Part shown: one piece after another, positions 8,778 to 16,421 of the stretch
Layout of the letters: each line of letters starts with the position of its first letter
Numbering within the stretch: position 1 is the first letter of the stretch
Assembly (NCBI GenBank): GCA_964393215.1
Contig: CAYMSW010000005.1
Coordinates: 1-33,055 of the forward strand
Direction: 5' to 3'
Source of the DNA: CAYFNK01 sp964393215
Lineage (GTDB): Archaea > Nanobdellota > Nanobdellia > SCGC-AAA011-G17 > PNOQ01
DNA length: 33,055 nucleotides
Position numbers and translations under genes: made by a program
Notes under the pieces: model-generated
Told to the model about the DNA's origin: nothing
What the model saw: only the letters and a program-made list of their open reading frames with translations
Databases searched by the model: none

Positions 8778-9539
8778 ATGAGCAAGGGAATTTTTGACAA
8801 AAAAGAAGTAGGAAGCCTAGCAATCGCTGCAATAATTCTCGGTTTCGTATTTTCATTCAGACAATGGGGATCTGGAGAAATCTTTGAACTCAGTACAGGA
8901 CTCATAAACTTGATAAGATTAGCAATTCTATCAGCAATAGCCCTATTAGTATACATCATATCTCATAAACTAATAGCAAGGAACTATGGATGCGATTCAA
9001 CATTTAGAATTTGGGGCATCAAAAGATTCTGGTTCACAAAAAGAGCGAGAATAGATAATTCCAGAATATTTGGAAGAAAATTCAAATCCATAAAACTGGG
9101 TATAATTTTACCAATTTTAGTTTCTCTCTTATCAAATGGATTCCTAAAATTCTGTGCAATAGGTAGTTCAGAAATTTCAGAAATTAAACTAAAAAGAATG
9201 AAGAGGGCATTCAAACAAGTTACTGATTTCGAGATATCAATAATTCATTTCGCAGGACCACTAACACTTACTCTTCTAGCACTAATCCTAAACAGCGTTC
9301 CAGGTTTTTCTGACCTAGTAAAAGTATCTTATTTCATAGCAATATACTCAATGTTGCCTTTAGCAGGATTGGACGGAACAAAAATCTTCTTTGGATCTGC
9401 TCCATTATATATATTCGGACTAACATTCATAATTTTCTCTATTGCACTTTTAATTTTAGCAAACTCTCTTACTGCCTTAATCTTCGCCTTAATTGCAGCA
9501 GTAGTTCTACTGCTATTATTCCTATACAAGTATAGATAG
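8778..9539 (+). CDS. M50/site-2-protease-like membrane protein lacking the HExxH motif
   Basis: 253 residues, about five or six TM helices. The region around residues 58-72, VYIISHKLIARNYG, aligns with the S2P active-site helix (HExxHKxxAxxxG). Only the second His (H63) remains; the first His and Glu are Tyr59 and Ile60. An AGP turn (159-161) and LPLAGLDGTKIF (193-204) correspond to the S2P AGP-x-x-N and LxPxxxLDG motifs, with Asp199 kept. It therefore looks like a catalytically dead homologue, maybe a chaperone or regulator. TATA CTTATATAA lies about 30 bases before the ATG, so it is nearly leaderless. An upstream TTG at 8772 is less likely. Confidence 0.65.
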   Translation: MSKGIFDKKEVGSLAIAAIILGFVFSFRQWGSGEIFELSTGLINLIRLAILSAIALLVYIISHKLIARNYGCDSTFRIWGIKRFWFTKRARIDNSRIFGRKFKSIKLGIILPILVSLLSNGFLKFCAIGSSEISEIKLKRMKRAFKQVTDFEISIIHFAGPLTLTLLALILNSVPGFSDLVKVSYFIAIYSMLPLAGLDGTKIFFGSAPLYIFGLTFIIFSIALLILANSLTALIFALIAAVVLLLLFLYKYR

Positions 9540-9593
9540 TAGGTTGACATAGACTACAAAATTCTTTATAAATCGAGATGGAGTAACTGAATT

Positions 9594-11783
9594 ATGCCTG
9601 ATATAAATTTCAAACCTAGGTTATACCAAGAGACTATTCTAGATTCATGTCTAAGGGGAAACACATTAGTAGTCTTGCCTACTGGAATGGGCAAAACAAA
9701 AATTGCAATCCTAGCTATAGTAAAAAGGCTTAGTGACCATAAAAGCTCAAAAGCATTATTTCTAACTCCAACCAAACCATTGGCCAATCAAATTTACACT
9801 GAAATAAAAGAAAGTACAACGGCAGACAATGTAACACTCTTCACTGGAACAGTTCCGCCATCAAAAAGAAAGGACCTTTGGGAAACTTCTAATATTATAG
9901 TAAGCACCCCACAATGCATCGAAAATGACTTACTAAATAAATCAATAGATATCAGCACAGTATCTACACTAATAATTGATGAGGCACATAGAGCAGTGCA
10001 AGAATACGCCTACACTTGGATAGCAAAAGAATATCACAAAAAATCAAAATTCGAAAGATTAGTGGGATTAACAGCTTCACCCGGATCAAATAAAGAAAAG
10101 ATACTGGAAGTATGTAAAAACCTTTACACTAAAAAAATAGAATCAAGAACGGAAGAAGATCCAGATGTAAAGGAATACACACAAGAACTAAATATAGAAA
10201 AAGAAATTATAGAATTACCAGATGAGTTCAAAAAAATAAAGAAACTAATGGAAAATTCTCTAAAAGAAAAAATAACAAACATAAAAAAACAGGGGACACT
10301 AAAATTATCTTCACAGCCATCAAAGAAAGAACTTCTAAACGCACAGGGTTCATTACAAGGGGAGTTAGCAAGAGGGGCAAAGGATTATGGAATATATAGA
10401 TCAATCTCATTGGTGGCAGAAACAATCAAAATAAATCATGCGATAGAAATGTTAGAAACGCAAGGAATAAATTCTTTACAAAAGTATCTCAAAACTATTT
10501 TTGAAGATTCAAAAAACAAATCAAAAGCAGTAAAAAATCTGACCAACGATTTAAACTTCAAATCAGCATACATCCTAGCAAAAGAGTTGGAATCTAAAAA
10601 AGTAAAGCATCCAAAACAAGAAAGATTAATAGAAATAGTAAAACAAAACATAAAGGAAGATCCTTCAACAAAAATAATAATCTTCAACAATTACAGAGAT
10701 TCTGCAAAAGAGCTTGAAACTGAATTGAATAAAATAAAAGAAATTGAAGCAAAGCTATTTGTAGGGCAAGCAAAAAAAGATGGAATTAAATTAAACCAAA
10801 AAGAGCAAGTAGCAATAATAAAGGATTTTGAAAATAGTATTTATAATTGTCTTGTCTCCACTTCCATTGGAGAAGAAGGGCTAGATATTCCAAGAGTTGA
10901 TTTAGTTATATTCTACGAGCCAATACCTTCTGCAATCAGATCTATTCAAAGGAGGGGGAGAACAGCAAGACATGATAAGGGAAGAATAATTCTCTTAATA
11001 ACAAAGAATACTAGAGATGAGATTAATTATTGGATATCCCATCACAAAGAAAAGAGAATGCATTCTGCATTACAGAGCATAAACAAAAAGTTGGGCTTTG
11101 AGAGGCAACCAACTCTAAAAACATTTATGGATAAAACTGGATCAATAATCCACGTTGACTCAAGAGAATCAAATTCAGGAATTACAAAAAAACTGCATGA
11201 TCTTGGAATCAATATCAAACTAAAACCTTTAACAACAGCAGACTTTATTGTATCTGAAAGAGTTGGAATAGAAAGAAAAACAACAAGAGACTTCGTTGAT
11301 TCCTTAATAGATAAAAGAATATTCTCACAAATAAGGAACTTAAGAAATAACTTTGAAAAACCAATAGTTATCATAGAGGGTACTGAAGATATTTATTCAC
11401 TTAGAAAAATACATCCAAATGCAATAAGAGGTATGCTCTCTGCAATAGCAATTTCTTACGGCGTTCCAATACTACATACAAAAAGTCCACAAGACACAGC
11501 AGAATTACTAAAGGTGATTTCAATAAGGGAACAAAATCCAGATGCAAAAGAAATCAGTTTGAGACTAGAAAAAAAGCCAACAACAACAAAAGAACAGCAA
11601 GAGTTCATAATTGAATCGTTGCCCGGCATAGGTCCAAGCACAGCAAAAACACTACTAAAAAATATCAACTCAATAAAGGAGATTGCAAACTCAAAAAAAG
11701 AAGACTTAGAAAAAATTGAAGGAATAGGTAAAAAAAGAGCTGAAGAGATTGAAAGAATTGTAAACGAAATCTATGAAAGTTAA
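9594..11783 (+). CDS. hef: Hef, fork-structure helicase/XPF-family nuclease
   Basis: 729 residues, full length. N-terminal SF2 helicase: Walker A LPTGMGKT (28-35), DEAH (129-132), motif III LTASPG (159-164) and motif VI QRRGRTAR (452-459). A C-terminal XPF/ERCC4 nuclease has VDSRE (521-525) and the ERK catalytic triad (560-562), followed by a tandem HhH pair (LPGIG near 676 and IEGIGKKRAEEI near 708). Hef processes stalled or branched replication forks and partners with PCNA in other archaea. TATA TTTATAAA lies about 26 bases upstream, so it is leaderless. The 3' end overlaps the convergent M64-like gene by four bases. Its nearness to the replication block is notable. Confidence 0.96.
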   Translation: MPDINFKPRLYQETILDSCLRGNTLVVLPTGMGKTKIAILAIVKRLSDHKSSKALFLTPTKPLANQIYTEIKESTTADNVTLFTGTVPPSKRKDLWETSNIIVSTPQCIENDLLNKSIDISTVSTLIIDEAHRAVQEYAYTWIAKEYHKKSKFERLVGLTASPGSNKEKILEVCKNLYTKKIESRTEEDPDVKEYTQELNIEKEIIELPDEFKKIKKLMENSLKEKITNIKKQGTLKLSSQPSKKELLNAQGSLQGELARGAKDYGIYRSISLVAETIKINHAIEMLETQGINSLQKYLKTIFEDSKNKSKAVKNLTNDLNFKSAYILAKELESKKVKHPKQERLIEIVKQNIKEDPSTKIIIFNNYRDSAKELETELNKIKEIEAKLFVGQAKKDGIKLNQKEQVAIIKDFENSIYNCLVSTSIGEEGLDIPRVDLVIFYEPIPSAIRSIQRRGRTARHDKGRIILLITKNTRDEINYWISHHKEKRMHSALQSINKKLGFERQPTLKTFMDKTGSIIHVDSRESNSGITKKLHDLGINIKLKPLTTADFIVSERVGIERKTTRDFVDSLIDKRIFSQIRNLRNNFEKPIVIIEGTEDIYSLRKIHPNAIRGMLSAIAISYGVPILHTKSPQDTAELLKVISIREQNPDAKEISLRLEKKPTTTKEQQEFIIESLPGIGPSTAKTLLKNINSIKEIANSKKEDLEKIEGIGKKRAEEIERIVNEIYES

Positions 11784-13030
11784 ACTACTTCATCAATATC
11801 AACAATTTTACTATTTAATCTTGGAACATAAGAATCACCATCAGAAGTAAAAACATAATTATGACTATCTAATATCTTGCCTGAAGGATCTCTCAAATCA
11901 ATTCTGACATCTTGTTCAGGTTTCTCTAACACAACAAAGTCATTCACTCTACTAACTACTCTATGGTCTGCTTCCATCTCTCCATCAAGATTATGACCTT
12001 CAATATACAACAGATCTAACCCATCAAACTTATACGAAGCTCCATTACTCAAACCTAAAGAAAAAACATTTTCTGATCCGGAATCCAAATATTTCTGAAC
12101 ATATCCATTTCCTTCTGAAACGGAAGATATCTCGCAATCTTTTCCAGCACATTCATATTCGACCACCAAAACTTCTTCTTTTTCCTGAACAGGATTTCCT
12201 TTTGGAGACAATGAAACAGTTCCAATTTGTTTATTACTCAAAGTATTATCAAAAATAACTTGTTCAATCAAATATTCATTAAACACACCATAGCTACTTG
12301 ACTTCCAATAATCCCTCATTATTCCTGTACCAATAGATCTAGCATGTTCATAATTTACACAGCCAGCATGACATTCCGAACCTTCAACAACATCAAAGCT
12401 AGGACAAGCATCAAACTCAGGATCACAGTTCCTTGAATCTCCAGTAATCTTTCCGCCTTCCCAAGTATATTCATCATACAAATCTGCAAAAAGATGTGCA
12501 AACTCATGAGGAAATACTAATGGATCATCTGCAGTATTCAGAGAAGCAACACCTCTCCAAGCACTGGATCTTAAATGATCAAAAAAGTTTGTAACGCCAT
12601 TGACATCAACTAAAACAATATAATAATCTGCAGGGCAGCTCAATGCAACTCTCTTAACAGTAATTGGATCACAAACAACAGCATCAGAGTATTCTCCATC
12701 ATATTCACAACCCAGTTCTTCAAAAGACTCTAATCTAAAAAAATTAAATCTCTCGGAACTTCTATCAAAAGGAACGGCTCCAAGTAAACTATCTTTGAAT
12801 CTTTCTGTATCTAAAACAAATTTGGAAACATCTTCATAATTTTCTGGTAAAAAAACAATATCTACGCTATCTTCATAATGGCCTCTATCACTCATAACGG
12901 CACAACCTGCATCAGGGGGAGAAGGATGTCTAACATCATTTGAATCAAAAACAAACATATAAGCAAATACTGAAACTATTGCTATCAAAAGAAAAGTCAA
13001 AGGAAGCCATTTCTTCAAATCCATTTCCAT
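11780..13030 (-). CDS. Membrane-anchored M64-like zinc metallopeptidase
   Basis: 416 residues. An N-terminal helix (about 9-27) acts as signal anchor, followed by a Cys-containing ectodomain. The motif HEFAHLFADLYDEY (175-188) is a zincin HExxH with the downstream DEY typical of IgA-peptidase M64-like proteins; GIMRDYWKSSSYG (about 236-248) is a likely Met-turn or support region. The C-terminal 150 residues look like beta-rich domains. A TATA-like TTTATATATT about 26 bases ahead makes the ATG at 13030 leaderless; an in-frame ATG two codons later is possible. Substrate unknown; probably cell-surface proteolysis. Confidence 0.8.
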   Translation of the reverse strand: MEMDLKKWLPLTFLLIAIVSVFAYMFVFDSNDVRHPSPPDAGCAVMSDRGHYEDSVDIVFLPENYEDVSKFVLDTERFKDSLLGAVPFDRSSERFNFFRLESFEELGCEYDGEYSDAVVCDPITVKRVALSCPADYYIVLVDVNGVTNFFDHLRSSAWRGVASLNTADDPLVFPHEFAHLFADLYDEYTWEGGKITGDSRNCDPEFDACPSFDVVEGSECHAGCVNYEHARSIGTGIMRDYWKSSSYGVFNEYLIEQVIFDNTLSNKQIGTVSLSPKGNPVQEKEEVLVVEYECAGKDCEISSVSEGNGYVQKYLDSGSENVFSLGLSNGASYKFDGLDLLYIEGHNLDGEMEADHRVVSRVNDFVVLEKPEQDVRIDLRDPSGKILDSHNYVFTSDGDSYVPRLNSKIVDIDEVV

Positions 13031-13063
13031 AATAAGACACCGAACTTAGAAATATATAAACCT

Positions 13064-13600
13064 TTACGTATCAAATCTTTCAAGCACAATATACTTTGGT
13101 CCGTCCTTAGTCAACTTACTTTGCACCAAACAAAATTCAGTTATTAGAAATTTCTTCTTTTGTATTTTTATCTCTTCAAAAGATTTGGAGAACCTATCTT
13201 TCTTTTTCACAGTTTTCACTCTACCTAATGTAAGATGCGGACTAAACTTTTGTTCAGAACTAAAAACGGACAACAATTCTGCATCAACTTTCTGTTGAAG
13301 TTCAATAACTTTTTTCTTTGGTACTAAATCAACCCAAATAACAGATGGAGAATTATTACGAGAAAACATACCAGGATATCCGGTACTAACTTCAAAAGGA
13401 TCAAACTTAACCTTCTTCAACAAAGAAACTATCTTTGGAACTTCACTTTCTTTAACTTCTCCTAAAAACTTTAAAGTTAGATGCAGATTCTTTTTAGAAA
13501 TCCAATTAACTTTAGCAACTTCTCTTGGAAAACTTCTCTGAACTTTATACAATTCGTCCTTTACTTCAGATGGAAGAAACAATCCAACAAATAATCTCAT
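13064..13600 (-). CDS. thpR: RNA 2',3'-cyclic phosphodiesterase (ThpR/LigT family)
   Basis: 178 residues, normal for the 2H phosphoesterase family. Two HxT motifs, HLTLKFLG (about 41-48) and HLTLGRV (about 122-128), form the active site. The N-terminus RLFVGLFLP and a central VIWVDL also match. It hydrolyses 2',3'-cyclic phosphate ends of RNA in vitro; its biological role in archaea is unsettled. The ATG overlaps the stop of a 33-aa ORF (ATGA), in line behind the PAN gene. Confidence 0.92.
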   Translation of the reverse strand: MRLFVGLFLPSEVKDELYKVQRSFPREVAKVNWISKKNLHLTLKFLGEVKESEVPKIVSLLKKVKFDPFEVSTGYPGMFSRNNSPSVIWVDLVPKKKVIELQQKVDAELLSVFSSEQKFSPHLTLGRVKTVKKKDRFSKSFEEIKIQKKKFLITEFCLVQSKLTKDGPKYIVLERFDT

Positions 13601-13698
13601 TTTTCCATTTTCTTTTTCAGTTTTCTTTCACCAAAAAATATCCAGTACAACACGAGCAAGCTAACTATCGATAAAAATAAAATTAAAAAATCGTTCAT
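13597..13698 (-). CDS. 33-aa single-TM microprotein between PAN and thpR
   Basis: ATG at 13698, one base after the PAN stop, and a TGA overlapping the thpR start by ATGA. It begins MNDFLILFLSIVSLLVLYWI, a hydrophobic helix, followed by FFGERKLKKKMEK, a strongly basic tail (N-out/C-in predicted by positive-inside). Exact packing on both sides argues that it is translated. No homologue is recognised. It could tether PAN or the proteasome to the membrane, but that is speculation. Confidence 0.5.
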   Translation of the reverse strand: MNDFLILFLSIVSLLVLYWIFFGERKLKKKMEK

Positions 13699-13699
13699 C

Positions 13700-14818
13700 T
13701 TAGCCAAACATCCCAACAGGATTTTCTCCAGATTCATCCTGTCTAACTTTATCAATTGCTCTTAGAAAATCATCCATATTAACTATAGTTCTATCTTCCC
13801 TTATTGCAAAATAACCTGCTTCAGTACATACTGATTTTATCTCAGCGCCAGAAAACCCTTCTGTCAAAGGAAGTATTCCATCTATTCCAACTTTATCCAG
13901 AGTCATATCTTTAGAATGTATGCCAAATATTTCTTTCCTACCACTAACATCTGGAATTGGGATTTCTATCAACCTATCTAATCTACCTGGCCTAAGTACT
14001 GCGGGATCCAAAACATCAATTCTATTTGTAGCACCAACAATTTTTACATTATCTAAAGGATCAAAACCATCTATCTCACTTAACAACTGCATAAATGTTC
14101 TCTGAACCTCTCTCTCTCCACTAGTACCATAATCAACTCTCTCAGAAGCGATTGCATCAAGCTCATCTATGAAAACAATGGAAGGTGCTTTCTCTCTAGC
14201 CAAACTAAAAATATCTTTAACTAACTTAGCACCCTCACCAATAAACTTCTGAACCAACTCACTACCAACTATTTCAATAAAAGTTGAGTTAGTGCTCCTT
14301 GCTATTGCTTTTGCAAGTATTGTCTTGCCTGTTCCGCTTGGACCATACAACAAAACTCCTCTTGGCGGATGGATACCCACTTTCCTAAACAAAGCAGGGT
14401 TCTTCAATGGCAACTCAATGACTTCATGTAACTCTCTTATCTGTCCTTTCAATCCACCAATCTCTTTCCAAGAAATTCCTGGCTTCTCAAGAATAATAAA
14501 ATTCTCAACATCATGTTGTTTCACTTTTCCAAGAACATCAACAACAACCAAAGATTTCTGTTCGGCTAAAACTCTTTGTTCAGGAATAATTTTCCCCAAT
14601 AAAGATGGAGAAATACTGACTAAAAACTTATTTCCATTTTGCAACTTAACAATTGCTTTCTCATTCAGAACTTTTACAACATCACAAACAATTAACGGGG
14701 GCTCCTTATACATTCCAATCTCTTTTCTCAAATTAGAAACAGTCTCTCTTAACTTTCTATTTTCTTCCATTAAAGAATATCCCTGACTATCACCTCTTTT
14801 TTTTCCAAGAATCCCCAT
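13700..14818 (-). CDS. pan: Proteasome-activating nucleotidase (PAN-type AAA ATPase)
   Basis: 372 residues from the ATG at 14818, which lies about 27 bases from a TATA box; the open frame to 14851 would include the TATA box itself. A short coiled coil (about 16-36) and an OB domain (about 40-112) precede the AAA module: Walker A GPSGTGKT (159-166), pore loop KFIGEG (191-196), Walker B VFIDELDA (215-222), GATNR (262-266) and arginine fingers RPGRLDR (276-282). It unfolds substrates for the 20S proteasome. The C-terminus is MFG rather than the usual hydrophobic-Tyr-X; Phe may stand in for Tyr. It is somewhat shorter than usual PAN because the coiled coil is short. Confidence 0.9.
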   Translation of the reverse strand: MGILGKKRGDSQGYSLMEENRKLRETVSNLRKEIGMYKEPPLIVCDVVKVLNEKAIVKLQNGNKFLVSISPSLLGKIIPEQRVLAEQKSLVVVDVLGKVKQHDVENFIILEKPGISWKEIGGLKGQIRELHEVIELPLKNPALFRKVGIHPPRGVLLYGPSGTGKTILAKAIARSTNSTFIEIVGSELVQKFIGEGAKLVKDIFSLAREKAPSIVFIDELDAIASERVDYGTSGEREVQRTFMQLLSEIDGFDPLDNVKIVGATNRIDVLDPAVLRPGRLDRLIEIPIPDVSGRKEIFGIHSKDMTLDKVGIDGILPLTEGFSGAEIKSVCTEAGYFAIREDRTIVNMDDFLRAIDKVRQDESGENPVGMFG

Positions 14819-14840
14819 AAAATGCATGAAACGACAGGTA

Positions 14841-14848
14841 TTTATAAA
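14841..14848. promoter_or_regulatory. Palindromic TATA box serving two divergent leaderless genes
   Basis: TTTATAAA reads the same on both strands. Its centre is about 26.5 bases from the PAN ATG (14818) and 28.5 bases from the ATG at 14873. Both distances match an archaeal TATA-to-start spacing for leaderless transcripts, and no other TATA-like element is seen in the 54-base gap. Confidence 0.65.
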
Positions 14849-14872
14849 CATTACTCTACAAAAAGTAAATAG

Positions 14873-15226
14873 ATGAACGAAAATACATTATTAAAAATTT
14901 CTTTGGTCTCATCTTTAGCAGGCATCTTGCTCATTTTATTTATTGCAGAAAACATAGAGCCACCAGAATACCAAATAAAAGACATTACTGATAAAGATAT
15001 TGACAAACTAATTTCAATTGAAGGAGAATTATCCATACTAAAAGAAACTGAGGGACTTTACCTCCTAAAATTGTTTGATGGTGAATCGGATATTGTAGTG
15101 ATTGTTTTCAAGAACGGAGAAATAATTCTAGAAGACAATGAAAGAGTAACAATAAGCGGTAGAGTTGTAGAGTATGAAGGTAAATTCGAGCTACAGGCTG
15201 AAAAAATAACAAAGATAAATGATTGA
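14873..15226 (+). CDS. Membrane-anchored OB-fold protein
   Basis: 117 residues. An N-terminal TM helix (about 9-26) is followed by a domain of alternating strands: LISIEGELSILKETEG, YLLKLFDGESDIVVIVF, ERVTISGRVVEYEGKFEL. This is the pattern of the small OB-fold (tRNA-anti-like) nucleic-acid-binding family, with the typical VxGxV...L strand order. It is leaderless from the shared TATA box and overlaps the start of the TctA-type gene by eight bases. It may bind nucleic acid or oligosaccharide near the membrane; ligand unknown. Confidence 0.65.
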   Translation: MNENTLLKISLVSSLAGILLILFIAENIEPPEYQIKDITDKDIDKLISIEGELSILKETEGLYLLKLFDGESDIVVIVFKNGEIILEDNERVTISGRVVEYEGKFELQAEKITKIND

Positions 15227-16421
15227 GCAAATTATCATTGCAATACTTTTAGGTTGCGCATTTGGAATTTTCACAGGACTAATTCCGGGAGTACACATAA
15301 ATTTAGTTTCATTATTAATTCTAAACTTCTCAACAATCTTGCTTAATGTTGTCTCACCAGTTATTATTGCAGTGTTCATAATTTCAATGGCGATAACACA
15401 CACCTTTCTAGACTCAATACCGTCCATCTTCCTCGGGGCACCAGAAGCAGAAACTGCACTTTCCGTTTTACCTGGACACAAAATGCTACTAGAAGGAAAG
15501 GGATATGAAGCAGTGATGCTAACTTTGATTGGAAGTTTGTTCTCGTTAATACTTGCAGTTGCACTATCTCCTTTATTCAAAATAATTATAGAAACAGTTT
15601 ACCCTTATTTGCAACAAGTCATTGGATATGTTTTAATTGGCGCATCAGGCTTTCTAATCTTCAGAGAGAAAAAGTCTAGAATGTGGGCACTAATTATATT
15701 TCTTCTATCTGGAATTTTAGGGATTGGAACTTTAAGTCTACCAACACTAAAAAATCCTTTATTCCCCTTGCTCTCTGGTTTATTTGGAACGAGTATGCTA
15801 TTCATAAGTTTATCAGAGAAAGCAACAATACCTCCTCAAAAAATAACATTCCCAAAAATAAAGAAACCAGAGCTAACAAAAACAATGGGATCTTCTTTGG
15901 CTGCAGGAGGGCTATGTTCTTTTCTACCAGGACTTGGTCCTGCTCAAGCAGCAATTATCGGATCAGAACTATACAAAAAAATAACAAACGAAGGGTTTCT
16001 AATTTTAGTTGGAGGTCTAAACACAATAAACATGGTTTTAAGCTTCCTAGCACTTTACATAATAAACAAAGCAAGAAATGGAGCAGTAGTTACAATTTCA
16101 AAAATAATTGGAATTTTAACACTAGAAAATTTAATCATATTCTTAGCAGTTACTCTAATTGCTGGAGGGATTGCCACTTTTCTAACAATAAAAATAACAA
16201 AAATATTTTCAAGTTTATTTTCAAGAGTAAACTATCAAAAACTAGTTCTATCAATAATTATGTTAATAGTTGTCATGGTGTTTTTCCTATCAAGTAATTT
16301 TATTGGTCTGCTTGTCCTACTCATTTCAACAGTAACTGGAATAATTCCTGCAAAATTAGGCATAGGCAGGAATCATTTAATGGGATGTTTATTATTACCA
16401 ACCATATTATATTTTATTTAA
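15219..16421 (+). CDS. TctA-type (DUF112) multi-TM permease
   Basis: 400 residues with ten or more hydrophobic helices. GCAFGIFTGLIPGVHINL near the N-terminus and SSLAAGGLCSFLPGLGPAQAAIIG near residue 235 are two inverted-like G-x-x-x-G-x-x-PG motifs, typical of the tripartite tricarboxylate transporter large subunit and its archaeal DUF112 relatives. No TctB or TctC partner is adjacent, so it is probably a stand-alone archaeal version with unknown substrate. The start overlaps the OB-fold gene end, and the stop overlaps the convergent DP2 stop by four bases. Confidence 0.8.
   Translation: MIEQIIIAILLGCAFGIFTGLIPGVHINLVSLLILNFSTILLNVVSPVIIAVFIISMAITHTFLDSIPSIFLGAPEAETALSVLPGHKMLLEGKGYEAVMLTLIGSLFSLILAVALSPLFKIIIETVYPYLQQVIGYVLIGASGFLIFREKKSRMWALIIFLLSGILGIGTLSLPTLKNPLFPLLSGLFGTSMLFISLSEKATIPPQKITFPKIKKPELTKTMGSSLAAGGLCSFLPGLGPAQAAIIGSELYKKITNEGFLILVGGLNTINMVLSFLALYIINKARNGAVVTISKIIGILTLENLIIFLAVTLIAGGIATFLTIKITKIFSSLFSRVNYQKLVLSIIMLIVVMVFFLSSNFIGLLVLLISTVTGIIPAKLGIGRNHLMGCLLLPTILYFI

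Noticed and set aside
15683..16297. 204-aa plus-strand frame overlapping the TctA-type gene
   Set aside because: Low-complexity Asn/Ser/Lys composition typical of an out-of-frame reading of an AT-rich TM gene.
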